A stretch of 64,000 nucleotides of DNA, from the NCBI GenBank assembly GCA_033060915.1, contig CM065378.1:54480001-54544000 (forward strand), read 5' to 3'. Of this stretch, positions 1 to 12,123 are shown one piece after another. The stretch is from Euryodendron excelsum (Eukaryota > Streptophyta > Magnoliopsida > Ericales > Pentaphylacaceae). Position 1 is the stretch's first letter. Each line of letters opens with the position of its first letter. The notes beneath the pieces were generated by a model. That model did not search any database and was not told where the DNA came from. It saw only the letters and a program-made list of their open reading frames with translations. The position numbers and the translations under genes were made by a program.

Positions 1-1071
1 CAAGGGCTGCTGACACAAGAAGACAAAAGGGAAAGAAGAAAGAAGAAAAGAAGAAGGAGATATATTCGATGGCCGACAAAAGATTTCAAGCATTTAATAA
101 AAAGGAAAAAAATAATGCATTATGGAGGAGAATTATTACCTATAAATGGAGTCGAGAAGGGAGGAGCAGAGAGTTAGAGAGAAAACACTTTCTTTCTCTT
201 TCATTTAGTCAGTTTGTTTGTTAGTAGTTGTTTATCCAGTTAATTTTTCAGTTTTTTTTCCTTTCTGTTATTCTGCTGTAATAAATCTTTTTATGAAGTT
301 ATTTTTTTTTTCACACTAAATAGTTTTAATACTATGAGTAGCTAGTTTAATTCTTGGAGTCAATTGTGAAAATCATCTGAAGATCTTGAAATATCAATGA
401 AGGTAATTGAGTTTTCATTATTTATATTTAAAAATTTTCAATTCTTGGTAATTAAATTCTAAATCTTTGACAAAACTTACATTTTTAACTAAGTTTGGTA
501 ATTTCTATGTACAAATCTTACTTTGGTATAGTTGTTACACAAATTGATGGTATGAATTTATGACTTTAATTTTATTATTCTAGATTTAATTATTATAGAA
601 TTTCTGTTCTAAAAGCTAAATCTTCTAAATCAAAGGCTCAAGACGAAGTCAATAATTTGAGTTATAAAAGTTCCGTTAAAATTTCAGGTGATCAGATTAA
701 TTGGATCTAAAACCGTTCTATTAAATTTTATTTAAAGTCTAGTTTCACAACAATCATCAACTCTCCCAAAACCATCAATTTTATTTTGTCTACTATTTTA
801 TGCTCCAATTGTCCAATTCTTACCAATACTCTTTTACGTGAAATTCAAACCGGTAAGCTTAGGTCTCAACTGAAGTCATTGTAACACTACGGTGTTTAGC
901 GTGACTTAGTGGGTATCTAATATTTTATCGTTAGTGAATTTTAGCACCTAATTTTATATATTTTGTTATCTATTTCTTGTGGATTGACTCCACTCTTACC
1001 GGATTTTATTTACTGCATCGCCACAATTGCACTCGGGTGACTTAATATATTGCCATATTTTAGGCGTAGTA
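1..1071 (+). repeat. 5' LTR of the Athila-like element (partial)
   Basis: This aligns with 14508-15640 of the 3' LTR, and about 580 bp of LTR lie before the window. It ends in GGCGTAGTA, nine bases before the primer binding site. The 3' copy carries extra tandem copies of a short AGAGAGTTAGAG-type unit near 14680-14740 that are absent here. The two LTRs are visibly diverged, so the insertion is not recent. Confidence 0.88.
141..147 (+). promoter_or_regulatory. TATA box of the Athila-like 5' LTR
   Basis: TATAAAT followed by GGAGTCGAGAAGGGAGGAG is conserved in the 3' LTR at 14648-14654. Its position inside the LTR fits the retrotransposon promoter. Confidence 0.6.
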
Positions 1072-1079
1072 AAATATTT

Positions 1080-1095
1080 TGGCACCGTTCCCGGG
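1080..1095 (+). other. Primer binding site (tRNA-Asp type)
   Basis: TGGCACCGTTCCCGGG lies nine bases after the LTR end. It resembles the TGGCGCCGTTGCCGGGG sites of Athila elements, which are complementary to the 3' end of a plant tRNA-Asp. A few mismatches fit decay. Confidence 0.7.
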
Positions 1096-2310
1096 AAACG
1101 GTTTTTAAAAAATAATGCAAAAAAATAAAAAATTCAAAAATTAAATTAAAAATTAAAAAATTTTGAAAATTAAAAATTAAAAAATCGAAAGTAAAAAAAA
1201 TAAAAATAATACTTTTGCTAGGATTTCAGGACAATTGATTGTTTTCCTACCTTGACAAAGGAGTTGGACTGTATATATATGTATTTTTTTCTTTTCAGTG
1301 GATAACCCTAAGCGTATAACCCCTGGAGTTACCATTACCAATATTTTGCTTTTCGCACTTTAATTTCAGTCTTGTATATTTAGTTTTTTTATTTTTATTT
1401 ATTTATTTATTTATTTTTTTTGGTTAATCTCTTTGGTTAGTATACTCGCATATTGCTAGACGAAACCAGTCAAGTTGGTTACCATATTTTTTGTTTTTAT
1501 TTTTCATCTAACTCATCTAACTTACTAATTACTTAACATTTTTTTTATTTAGTGGATAACCAACGTTGGTTACCATTCTAACATTTTATTTTGTGTACTT
1601 TAATTCGACTCTTTTTCTTTTTCTTTGTGGTTTATATTTCGAGTTGATTCACAGCCTATTTAGGTTGGCGACGAATATGGTGACCATATAGCTTTATATA
1701 TATATATATATATATATATTATTTTTTTTATTTGATTATTGTAGATAACCTTATTTAGAGCTAATTCACCGCTTATTTAGGTCGGCGCCGCTCACTAAAG
1801 TAACCATAACGTTGTTACTAACCTGTCTAACAATATTTTTGTTTGTTGTTTTTGTGTGCAGGTATTTTAGTATATTTTTGTAATTTTTTATTTTTCTTTT
1901 ATTTTATTATTATTATTAGTAGTAGTATCTTATCGTTAGCCGACTCCAGAAGTCCCTCGGTTCAATCGTTATTTTACTCGCATCCCTTGAGGTAGGTGAC
2001 CTTCCATTTCTTCAGCTTTGAGAGCCGTCAACACTGTTTCTCTTCTCATCCCTATTTTATCGACGGCCTACTTAGGTTTTTAGCCCGACATTCTGACTTG
2101 TAAGGTTCGTATTGATGGTTCGGGAAGGGTTAATTTATGTCTTCATCGGGTACGTACACTTTTATTAAATATTTCATTAGGGATGTGCATAGATGATTGG
2201 TGAGAGTTGACTCTTCTAGTGATTTTTCTCTTATCTTCCATACTCTTTCCCCATTTAGGACTCCTATTCCGAACATTTAGTTAGTTAATCGAGATTTTAG
2301 TTATATCCTA
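1096..2310 (+). other. Untranslated leader of the Athila-like element
   Basis: No coding sequence is visible. It has an A-rich block (about 1102-1210), several repeats of the phrase GGTTACCAT with nearby GTGGATAACC, and a (TA)n microsatellite at about 1695-1719. A leader of this length before gag is normal in the Athila group. Confidence 0.6.
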
Positions 2311-3530
2311 ATGGCAGAAGAATTTACTCGTCAACTACCTGGGAATCCCAACCCGCCAAATCCAAATAATGTTCCTAAAGGTGGGAGTGTACATGGTGAT
2401 CCTCTCCATAGGTCTCTTAGGGATTATCTAAATCCTACAAGGCAAGCGCCTACCTCTTGCATTGTTCTTCATGCGCATCACGCAGCGATAACTTTAAAGC
2501 CGGGAATGATCTAGTTGATAAATCTATTCCATGGTTTGGATTCTGAAAACCATATAAGCATGTAAAAGATTTCGAGGATGTATGCTCTACGTTCTTCGAT
2601 AATTCTTACCTAAGGAAAGTTTTACTTTTGAAACTCTTCTCATTTTCGCTCAAAGACAAGGCCAAGACACGGTTCAATTCATTGAGGCCTAAGTTTATTC
2701 ATTCTTGGTAAGATCTTCAGACAGAATTCTTGAAAAAATTCTTTCCTAAGGATAAAACTAAGGCGATTCGTCGCCAAATCTCTCAAGTTGCCCTTGTGTC
2801 TAGTGAATCGTTCTTTCAATGTTGGAAGGGATTCAAAGATTTATTGAGTGCTTGTCCACATCATGATTTCACCAATTGGCATATCATAAATACTTTTTAT
2901 TCATCATTGACTCCACAACTGAAGCAATTCATTAAGTCTATGTGCGTAGGGACTTTATATGACAAAGATCCATCTGAAGCATATGATTTCTTTGATTATT
3001 TAGCGAATTTGGCTAGAGATTGAACCACAACTGGAACCCAAAATCCTAAGTCTAAGCCTATAGTAATATTTCAGCTTAATCAAGTGGATGATCTGAATGC
3101 TAGAGTTGTTGCACTCACCCAAAAGATAGAAGCCATAGAGACAAGTAAGGTCAATGTTGTGAATACTGAGTATCCGAAGAAAGAGAGTTGTTTAATGTGT
3201 GGTACAATGGAACATGACACTGTTGCATGTCCAATTATATCAGGTTTCAAAGAGGCTTTGCATGGCCAAGCCAATGCAGTTGACCAATATTGGGGTATAT
3301 ATAGTGACCAACGAGTTGCGGGAAACCCTTTCTTGAACACATATAACCCTGAATGGCGAAATCACCCAAACTTTGGGTAGAGAAACGAGGGTCCTTCAAA
3401 TCCTCAAGCATTCCAAGGGGGCCTCAGAACCCTCAACCTTTTCAATCCTAACCTGTTTAAGGTCAACAATCCACGCCTTTCCAACCCCAACCTAATATAT
3501 ACCAACCCCCTCATAGGAGACCATTAAAAG
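2311..3530 (+). pseudogene. gag: Athila-like gag, interrupted by stops
   Basis: Gag forms the capsid and nucleocapsid of the retrotransposon particle. The reading starts at ATG 2311 (MAEEFTRQLPGNP) and runs into an in-frame stop after 67 codons. The same protein continues through FHGLDSENH and the intact block 2730-3023 (FFPKDKTKAIRRQISQ), which is the retrotransposon gag capsid region. A zinc knuckle at about 3190-3235 has the CX2CX4HX4C spacing (CLMCGTMEHDTVAC). Further stops follow near 3024 and 3380. The open reading is then cut at 3531 by the inserted long LTR, and the expected gag-pol linker is not found on the other side. Non-functional as it stands. Confidence 0.82.
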
Positions 3531-4984
3531 TGTTGCGCCCCAGTTTTTGACCAAGTCCTTTCAGCTCGGGAAAAAGCACAGAACTCTATCATTAGAACTC
3601 ATCCTCCGGGAAGGACGAGTGCAACTAGGTTTGAACTTGAAATTGATTGGATTAAGGACATTTTTAGAAAGATAGGAGTTACCATCTAACTTGGTTAAGG
3701 TGAGTTATGTCACCTAAAACTAAGTATAGTCCAAAGATTAAACCTAGGATTTTTGAAAAAAGGTTTTCGAAAACTCTTCAAGAAAAGGGTTTTAGGAAAA
3801 TAGGTTGATTGACAACCTTTGGAAAGTTTTAAGCCCGTTTTGAAAACAACTCCATTTTGGTCATTCGAAAACAGAAATCTATGATTTAGGGGTTAGTTAC
3901 GTGTAGAGAAGATATACTAAAAGCATCACCCTACCCTGCCCTTTCGGTACCTACATGTTTAATCACCCTTTTGTTCACTCACTAGAATAACTGGTTACCA
4001 TTATCTACTTAATTTCCACTTTAGAATTTTGAAAAACGGGATTTGGTCATCGTTTTTTGGATGAATAATGGATGATGCAAGTCTTGAGAAAAATGTTTGA
4101 AAACATAAAAGTTTTGAAGGAATTCGAAACAAGGATTTTGAATTAATAGAGAGTTTTGAAAAAGGACTTTAGTTGAAATAAGAGTTATAACCGCACAATT
4201 TTAGGTTGCCTACGTATCTCATTTTGGCGAGAATCAAGTCATTCACAGTTTGGGCAAGAGCCCGATGGAAAATAGGCGCATTAGGGCCTTTGAAATGTTT
4301 GAAGATGCTTTAAGGTCTTTGAAAAAATTTGAAGACACTTTGTGGTCTTTGAAAAAATGACTTCAGAATTTTGATTTGAAGTCGGATGTTGGAGTGTTTT
4401 TGGAATATAACTTGAAGGTTTTTGAAAACGCTCTTGAAATAGGGTTTTGAAGTGCTTCGAAATGTTTTTGAAGCAATTCAAGGGAGTTTTGGAAGTGCTT
4501 TGAAATAACTCAAGAGAGTTTTGAAAATATTTTGAAGTCTTATTTTGAAAACTTTGAAGGTAGGGTTGTGAAGTGCTTTAATAAACTTGTCTTTGAAAAG
4601 CTTTTAAAAGTGGTTTTTTAAAACACCTAGGGCTTTGTAACCCTAATATGGACAACCTTGAAGGTCGTACTTAATGTATCACCTTCTCTTGGAATCCCTA
4701 ACCATCAAAGGGGTAGAGACACCTTAAGGTTGTGAGTTCTTAAAAATATTTTTGAAAATAGTTTTTGAAAAATGTTAAGTGTCTAGCCATTTTAGTTGAG
4801 ACAAGCGCAAGAGAACTTTTTTGGAGACATTTTTAAAGATAAAGTATGGGAGTATTTGAAAAGGTTATGGAGTTGATTTTTGATATCTCAAGAGAATAGG
4901 AGGTTTTGAAAAATAGGTTATAAGAATAGTTTTAAATTGAAAGATCATTTGAAAAGGGGCCCTTGAGTTGGAACCTTGAAGCAT

Positions 4985-5320
4985 ACTAACCTAGGTAGGG
5001 TTGACTTAAGGTTAGGGTGATCTAAGGTTAACTAACTTAGGTTAGGTTAACCTAGGGTTAAGGCGGCCTAAGGTTAACCAACAAAGGTTAGGTTAACCTA
5101 GGGTTTGGACAACTAAGGTTAAGTTGGACTAAGGTTAAATTTGACCTAGGATTAACTAACTTGGGTTAGGTTGACCTAGGGTTAAAGTGATTTAGGGTTA
5201 ACTAACTATGGTTAGGTTAACCTAAGGTTGATGTGACCTAGGGTTAACTAGCTATAGTTAGGTCAATCTAGGGTTTTGTTAACATAGGTTAGACAACTAG
5301 GGTCCTTGTTAATCTAGGGT
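4985..5320 (-). repeat. GGTTAGGTTAACCTAGGG-type degenerate repeat block
   Basis: Variants of ACTAACTTAGGTTAGGTTAACCTAGGGTTAAGG recur about every 40 bases. The matching block at 28800-29060 is in the second minus-strand copy, and a shorter opposite-strand version lies at 54440-54520. Each unit contains the palindrome AGGTTAACCT. Confidence 0.7.
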
Positions 5321-7839
5321 TGGAAGGTGGTTTTGAACTAGTGTTTTATGCATTTTTTAAAGGAGTTTTGGAAAACAAATCATGTTATGCAAAGGACTCT
5401 TTGGAAAGAAATCTTTTGAAGATCTTTTCTATGAAAATTGACTCTAGTCAAGTATATGGTTTATATAGTTGATGATTGAAAACCATTCCAAAGAAGGTTT
5501 CTTTAGGACCATTATAACCTTTGTCTTGAAAAGAGTAGGAGCTTTGAAAATCAACATAATAATGACAACCCTTGAAAAATCATTTTTAATGAATTTTTAA
5601 AAATCATGTTTGAGAAGAGGGCTTTGAAAATCACTTTTAAAGGAAACCATTCTAACAAGATAGGATTCCTATAGCCAATAAAAAGGGAGACCACTCAAGA
5701 GAGGGTTCCATGGAGCCATTCCACCCACCAAACTTGAGAGACTAGAAACATTAGAAAACAAAAAGTTTGAAAACCATTTTTATGCAAATTGAAATTCAAG
5801 GATACAAAAATGTGAGTTAGGGGTTAATGGGGAGCTCTTCTATTGCATGTTGTTTTAGAGTCTCATTCTAAACTTCAAAGGGCCAACTCTTATAACCACT
5901 TTGAAGAGATCATTAGAATAAAGAGGCTTGAAAATGACATAGAAATGGGAATAGTGCAAGTCTTGGAAAACATTATTATAAACATAAAAATAAAGCCAAG
6001 CACACAAAACATGAACAAGATAGTTATATGCAAAGAGGGTCATGAATCCATACAAGACTAGAGGCCACAACATATAATCAGGGGGCTCCAAGGCCATACC
6101 TTCTTAAAGTAGGCTAGTAAGAGATCCCCCTACACAGTGGCTCTCACTAGCTTTCCTCTAACCATGAGCTAGGAGCCATCTTGTCTCTAGCATGCAAGAA
6201 TGGGGGTAAAAGATGGAGACTAAAATAGAGAATAGCCTAAGTAGACTAGGAGGGAGAAGAGAGGAGTGGGGGATGACAAAACATAAAAGGAAATACCACC
6301 TTTTACCTTCAAACACTCTCAAACTTCATTAGATGCTTGAACTTTATCTTGGATAGACTTGAAAAGGGCTGGAATAAGGTTTTCTATGGCATGGAGAGCT
6401 TTGTAGGTGAGGTTTATGGGTTAGAGTGAGGTGAACTATAACCTAAGTGTTTGGAGAAAGGAGTATATGGAGGGTTTCAGATTTCTGGAGCTATTTGTGC
6501 AGATTTTCACCACAATTTTCAATTCTGGAATATGCAAAGGGGGAGGCCTATATTTATGGGCAACTCTGGAGAGGCCTGACCATGTAACACATGCGCCTAT
6601 GCATATTTGCCCTAGAGCATGTACTATATGTGCCATTACTGTTCCATTGGCAGAATGCCACGTGGCACCCATTGTACTGATTAAATCTTAAGGGCTAAGC
6701 GAAGTTTGATTGATCTAATCAAAAATTGGTTGCATAGCATATGCTTCGTCGCCGGGAGTGTTCATTTAAATTTTGCCTCGATAATTATGCCAATCGAGAA
6801 GGTTTCGGAGGAATCGGTTGCATCCACAGTGTTTCCCTAGGGTTTCTCGTGAACTTCTAAGTTTTTAAAAAGTCTAAACAATGTTCAGAAGTGTGAGATA
6901 TCATATTGGGAAGTGTGCATGAAATCACATTTTTGTGGAGTGTCTGTCACACACTTCGTGGGGGTTCAAAAGTAGTTGTTTGTGTGCCACATGATCGAGG
7001 CTTTCGGGAAGCGATCTCTTTGATTGGACCGTACCGATGGAAAGTACTCTGGAAATACTTTCAAAAATTCCATAATTTACGCATTTCTTAAGTCGCTTGA
7101 TGGTGCGTTATAATCAGAGAATCAGAGAAGAAGTCAATCTTGGCGGAGCGTCTGTGAGACGCCCTAGGGCTAAAAGTAACAGTTTTCAAGTCACGCGATG
7201 CGAAGCTTTGGGAAGCAATCTCTCCGATCGAGTCGTATCGATAGAAAGACCTATAAACGAGCTTTCAAGAATTCCCTGGTTTATGCATTTCTTAAGTTGT
7301 TTGACAGTGCGTTATAACTAGGGAATCAGAAGAAAAGGCAATCTTGGTAGAGTGTCTGTGAGACGCTCCAGGGGATTTTCATTGAGTCGAGAGTGTTTAG
7401 TGTCGTAAGGTCCACCTTAGGTTAAATAGGGGTGTATGACAAGACCCGTCATTCAATATTCTAGGACCAGTGTAGTTTTGGGGCGCGTTTGGGTTGCTTG
7501 GGGCAAAATGGTCATTTTGACCGGATTCGGTTGAAAAAGGTCAGGAATGGACCGTAGTGTTATGTTAAACATGTCGGGTCATTCATAGATGATCCCGAAA
7601 GATTTTTTCACTGTTTGGTAGGATTTGTGCTATGCTAGGGCGCCTAGGAGTAAAATGGTCATTTTGACCGAAGTTAGCCAAAATGGGACTGAAATTGGAC
7701 AGAATTGTGTGTTGAGTACGCCTAACTATTTAGTAACACTTTGGAATGGTAGACTTACCGTCTTGAGATATTTTGAACTTTCTTAAGACATGCCTAGTGG
7801 CCCAAGAGGCAGATTTGGTCATTTTTCACCGAGTTGGGC

Positions 7840-8045
7840 TAGTAGGTATCGGTGTTGACCTAGGTGTTGGTTCCCTAGACTGCCCGGTCTAGGAAAACTA
7901 CCTATGCAGTGTTGGTCTCTGAGACCGCCTGGTCTCAGAGAGCTACCTGTGGGGTGCTGTTGGTTCCTGAGAACGCTTAGTCTCAGAAAGCTACCTGTGG
8001 GGATGATGTTGGTCTCTAAGAACGCCTGATCTCGGAGAACTACCA
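7840..8045 (-). repeat. GGTCTC/GAGACC dyad repeat array in the long LTR
   Basis: Four imperfect units of about 55 bp appear, each with GGTCTC(T)GAGA...GGTCTC followed by AGAGAGCTACCTGTGGGG. The corresponding array in the second copy is at 31650-31960. Confidence 0.65.
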
Positions 8046-8063
8046 AATGATAGACATTCTACA

Positions 8064-8640
8064 TTGGCGGGCTTGCAGGCGCCAAAAGTGAACTATTTGA
8101 AGGACTTGAAGGACTTGTGTACTGTGAAAAGGAGATTGCATATCAAGCAAACTGTCTTCATGAATGAGAGCCAACGTGCGATTTTGCAATATAAGTCCAC
8201 ACCAAAGTATAAGGACCCCGGCTTTCCTACTATTTCATGTACAATGGGAGAAAACAAGATAGATCAAGCCCTTCTTGATCTAGGAGCAAGTGTTAATCTA
8301 CTCCTTTATTTAGTTTATTAATAACTCGGATTAGGTGAGTTACACTCGACATGTGTAACCTTGCAACTAGCTAATAGATCTATTAAGATTCCTAAGGGTA
8401 TTGTGGAAGATGTTCTCATTCAGATAGATAAGTTACTCTATCCAGTGGATTTCATTGTGTTAGATACACAATCGGTTGAGAGCATTAGTGCTCATTTCCA
8501 AATTCCTATTATCTTAGGATGACCATTCCTAGCCACTTGTAATGCCGTAATCCATTATAGGAATGAGTTGTTAAGGTTGTCATTTGGGAATATGATTGTC
8601 GAGATGAATATCTTTTCAGTTAGAAAACAATTGGGAGAGT
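8064..8640 (+). pseudogene. pol: Athila-like pol: aspartic protease region
   Basis: This is the retroviral-type protease that processes Gag-Pol. The segment KDLCTVKRRL leads into the active site ALLDLGASVNLL (about 8265-8300), where DLG takes the place of the usual DTG/DSG; DLGAS is common in Athila. Two stop codons follow near 8320. The homology goes on in a shifted reading through ILG.PFLATCNAVIHYRN (about 8513-8567, one stop) and LRLSFGNM, the usual protease tail. Broken by stops. Confidence 0.78.
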
Positions 8641-9180
8641 ATGAGAATATCAAAGAAGTAGACTGTCTTGAGTCTATTGTGCAAGAGTACTTTGAGAGTG
8701 AATTTTTTGAGGATCCTATTGAAAAAGCTATTATTTCGAGCAAGCAATATGGTCGGTTAGATTGTGACCATGTCAAGTCTAAGGACACAATTCCTGGAGA
8801 AATAGAGAGAGAACAATGTATGCAAGTAGGTCACTCGACCCCATCATTTGAGCCTCTAATTCCTAATGTCATAAAGTCTATCCCTTCTAAACAAAAAGCA
8901 CCTACTCTAGAAAGAAAACCTTTACTATCTACATTAAAGTATGCATTCCTTGGTGAAAGTGAGTCTTATCATATTGTTATATCCTCTAGCCTGTCTGAAG
9001 GCTAAGAGAAGAGCCATGTGAAAGTGCTAAAAAAATCATAGAAAAGTCTTAGATTGGACCATTGTAGACCTTCACGGTATTAGTTCTCATGTTTGTACAC
9101 ATCGTATATATTTTGAGAAAAAGTCTAAACCGGTGCGTTAAATGCAAAGATGTTTAAATCCTAACATGAAGGAAGTTGTG
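8641..9180 (+). pseudogene. pol: Athila-like pol: protease-RT linker
   Basis: This is the open remainder of the reading frame starting at 8568 (to 9005), acidic and serine-rich, followed by 170 bp with stops. It has no catalytic motif. In the Athila group a variable linker sits here between protease and reverse transcriptase. Confidence 0.55.
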
Positions 9181-9900
9181 AGAGGAGAAGTATTAAAACT
9201 TCTCGATACAGGTATCAGATACCCCATCTCTGATTCAAAGTGGATTAGTCCAACCCAAGTTGTTCCTAAGAAATCTGGAGTTACAGTAATTTAAAATGAG
9301 AAAAATGAACTAGTGCCCACTATGATTCAAACTGTGTGGCACATGTGTATTGATTACTGTCGACTGAATATTGTTACTAGAAAAGACCACTTCCCACTCC
9401 CATTCCTGGACCAAGTCTTAGAACGAGTGGCAGGACGGGCCTTTTACTGTTTTTTAGATGGGTGCTCTGGGTACAACCAAATTAAAATTGCCTTAGAAGA
9501 CCAAGATAAGACAACTTTCACATGTACTTTTGGTACTTATGCTTACAAAAGAATGCCCTTTGGCTTGTGCAATGCACCGGCCACCTTTCAATGGTGCATG
9601 ATGAGTATCTTTAGTGATATGGTAGAGAGATTTTGGAGGTTTTCATGGATGATTTTTTTTTTTGTGTATGAAGATACCTATGAGAGTTATTTAGAACACC
9701 TTGAGAAGGTGTTAGAAAGATGTGAGGAGAGTAATCTTGTCCTAAATTGGGAAAAGTGCCACTTCATGGTGACACAAGGTATAGTGCTTAGACACATCAT
9801 GTCTAGCAAGGGGATTGAGGTAGATAAAGCCAAAGTTGAACTGATCCAAAAACTACCTACTCCTAGAACTGTGAAAGACATTTGATCTTTCATTGGGCAT
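9181..9900 (+). pseudogene. pol: Athila-like pol: reverse transcriptase
   Basis: Reverse transcriptase copies element RNA to DNA. Visible blocks are LLDTGIRYPISDSKW (about 9200), MCIDYCRLN and KDHFPLPFLDQ (9350-9415), FLDGCSGYNQI, and FGLCNAPATFQ. The catalytic box is not in the main frame. EVFMDDF reads at 9636-9656 one frame over. An 11-base T run at 9653-9663 then brings translation back to VYEDTYESYLEHLEKV. The frame is therefore lost just before the active site and regained after it. A stop at about 9886 ends the frame before the SFIGHAGFY connection region. Confidence 0.82.
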
Positions 9901-10450
9901 GCTGGTTTCTACTGGCAATTCATAACAGGATTTAGTGTTGTCTCTCGTCCAGTGTGTCATCTATTGTCAAAAGACGTTTCATTTGAATGGACGTCTGAAT
10001 GCCAAGAAGCTTTCGACAAGCTTACAGAGCTGTTGACAACTGCACCTATCATTCGGTCACCCGATTGGTCATCACCTTTCGAGTTGATGTGTGATGCTAG
10101 TGATTATGTTGTAGGAGCAGTTTTGGGGCATAGAGTGGACAAGAAACCTTATGTTATCTATTATGCAAGTAAAACCTTGAATGAAGCCCAACTAGACTAT
10201 ACCACAATTGAAAAGGAACTCCTTGTTGTTGTGTTTGCATTAGATAAGTTTCTATCATACTTGGTTAGGTCATTAGTCATCATCTATACTAACCATTTTG
10301 CACTAAAGTACCTGTTAACCAAGCCTGATGCAAAACCACGCCTCATCCGTTGGATTCTTTTGTTACAAGAGTTTCACATTGAAATTTGAGACAAGAAAGG
10401 GGTAGAAAATGTAGTTGCTGACCATTTATCTCGGCTCCTTACTGATGGGG
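9901..10450 (+). pseudogene. pol: Athila-like pol: RNase H
   Basis: RNase H degrades the RNA of RNA-DNA hybrids during reverse transcription. The blocks are [17 protein letters not shown] (first acid), [20 protein letters not shown] (second acid in IEKEL), and [11 protein letters not shown]. In the last, the usual TDH aspartate has become N. Then come [14 protein letters not shown], a stop at about 10388, and VVADHLSRL, the usual end of this region. The open frame is 9952-10389. Confidence 0.8.
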
Positions 10451-10559
10451 AAGCCAAAGATACTCTCCCTATCAATGAGTATTTTCCGAATGAGCATCTT
10501 TTCCAAATTCAAACACTTTTTCAAGCAATTGTTCCATGGTTCACTGATGTAGCCAACTT

Positions 10560-11829
10560 TTTTGCTACTAGCAAGATACTGTCACACTGGTCTTACTTAG
10601 ATAAATGAAAATTCTTAAAAAATGTGAGGTATTTCTTCTGGGATGATCTATACTTGTTCAAGTATTATCCCGATCAGATAATTCATCAGTGTATCACTGA
10701 TAATGAGTTTCAATCTATCATGGTGTTTTGTCACTCCTGTGCTTGTGGTGGGCACTTTAGTTCGAAAAAGACGGTTGCAAAGATTCTACAATATGGCTTA
10801 TATTGACCCACCATGTTTCATGATGTTCATACTTTTTGCACATCCTGAGATAGGTGTCAACGACTAGGAAGTCTAACTAGAAAGCACATGATGCTCATCA
10901 ACCCCATTCTTACTCTTGAGATATTTGATTGTTGGAGTATTGATTTCATGGGACCATTCCCTAGTTCGTTTAAATTCCTTTACATTCTTATGGGCATTAA
11001 TTATGTGTCTAAATGGGTGGAGGTTGTTACTTCTCGTACCAAAGATCACCGCGTTATGGTCAAATTCTTAAAAGAGAATATCTTTTCTCACTTTGGTATG
11101 TCTCGTGTTGTCATTAGTCATGGTGGCACTCACTTTTGTAATAAACCCGTTGGAATGTTAATGTGAAAGTATGGGGTCGTTCACAAGATTAGTACACTTT
11201 ATCATCCCCAAACTAGTGGCCAAGTTGAGTTAGCTAACTGGGAGATTAAGCACATTCTTGAGAAATTTGTTAATCCTAACCATAAAAACTGGTCGTTAAG
11301 GTTAGTCGATACACTCTCGGCTTATATAATTGCTTACAGAAATGTGTTAGATGCTTCTCCTTACAGGCTTGTGTATGGGAAATCATGTCACCTTCTAGTA
11401 GAAATTGAGCATAAAGCCTGTTGGGCCATTCGCCAATTTAATGAGAATATAGATGTGGCTGGCCAAACTAGAAAGCTGCAACTCAATGAACTTAAGCAAC
11501 TCCGGAATGAGGCCTATGAGAATGCAAAGATCTCTAAAGCCAAAATGAAAACATTCCATGACCAATACATCCTTCGTAAGTCTTTTCATGTCGGTCAAAA
11601 AGTATTACTTTACAATTCCCGGTTATATTTGTTTCTGGGCAAATTGAAGAGTAAGTGGTCTGGTCCTTATCTGGTAAGAAAAATGTCACCGCATGTAGCG
11701 GTAGAAATTGAGAATTTCAGTAATGAGAATGTTTTTAAAGTCAATGGGCAAAGACTGAAGCCCTACTTAGAGAACTTTGTAAGTTTGATTAAAAGTATAG
11801 ATCTTATGGATCCACCATTGCTTGAGTAG
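10560..11829 (+). pseudogene. pol: Athila-like pol: integrase
   Basis: Integrase inserts the DNA copy into the genome. The N-terminal HHCC finger is partly visible (FCHSCACGGHF, later DRCQRLG, about 10730-10865) with stops in between. The core has WSIDFMGPFP with the first catalytic Asp (about 10933-10965) and YVSKWVEVV. In SHGGTHFCN (about 11115) the second catalytic Asp is replaced by His. A stop at 11164 follows, then [17 protein letters not shown] with the catalytic Glu (about 11200-11250). The C-terminal part 11344-11829 is fully open, including [12 protein letters not shown] and KWSGPYLV, the usual Athila pol ending. Confidence 0.83.
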
Positions 11830-12103
11830 AAGCAACACCCAATCAGTTTGTACAATTAGTTTAGTCTATTTATTTGGCTTAGTAGCTAGTTTATCTTTCC
11901 TCCCACCCATGTTTGTCTCCCACCCCTTCCCTTCTATTTTTACCTCACGATTGTGGCTGTTACCTAGTTGGGGGGTGGGAGGGGAGAGGGGACACATTCA
12001 TTCATTTGTGTTATTATTTTCTATTGTTTTGTCTTTGTGACCAGCAGACATTAAAAAACTGGATAATGCCATGTTTTCTCATATAAATAATCGAGTGCTT
12101 ACA

Positions 12104-12123
12104 TTTGCATGTTGTATCTTCTA
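12104..12123 (+). promoter_or_regulatory. Possible splice acceptor before the downstream ORF
   Basis: TGCATGTTGTATCTTCTAG is a pyrimidine-biased stretch ending in AG, about 45 bp before the ATG at 12170. Env-like ORFs of Athila elements are thought to be expressed from spliced RNA, so this could be the acceptor. That is inference only. Confidence 0.3.

Larger units (their letters stand above)
3531..8085 (-). mobile_element. Very-long-LTR family copy inside the Athila-like element, truncated
   Basis: The left end TGTTGCGCCCCAGTTTTTG is the reverse complement of this family's 3' terminus, and the body matches 27447-31880 along its length. Landmarks in the same order are the TTTTGAAAA-rich block (3700-4980), the GGTTAGGTTAACCTAGGG block (4985-5320), the degenerate promoter region (6540-6660), and the GGTCTC/GAGACC repeat array (7840-8045). 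The right end lacks the roughly 280 bp that would carry TGTAAGCACCCC. It runs straight into protease-coding sequence, so a deletion removed this end together with the Athila gag-pol linker. The boundary at 8085 is approximate. Confidence 0.75.

Noticed and set aside
4985..5320. Interstitial telomere repeat
   Set aside because: The plant unit TTTAGGG is not repeated in register; the units are about 40 bp and partly palindromic.
5843..6097. Overlapping ORFs on both strands
   Set aside because: They lie inside the long LTR, have no recognisable domain, and are not open in the matching copy at about 29700-29960.
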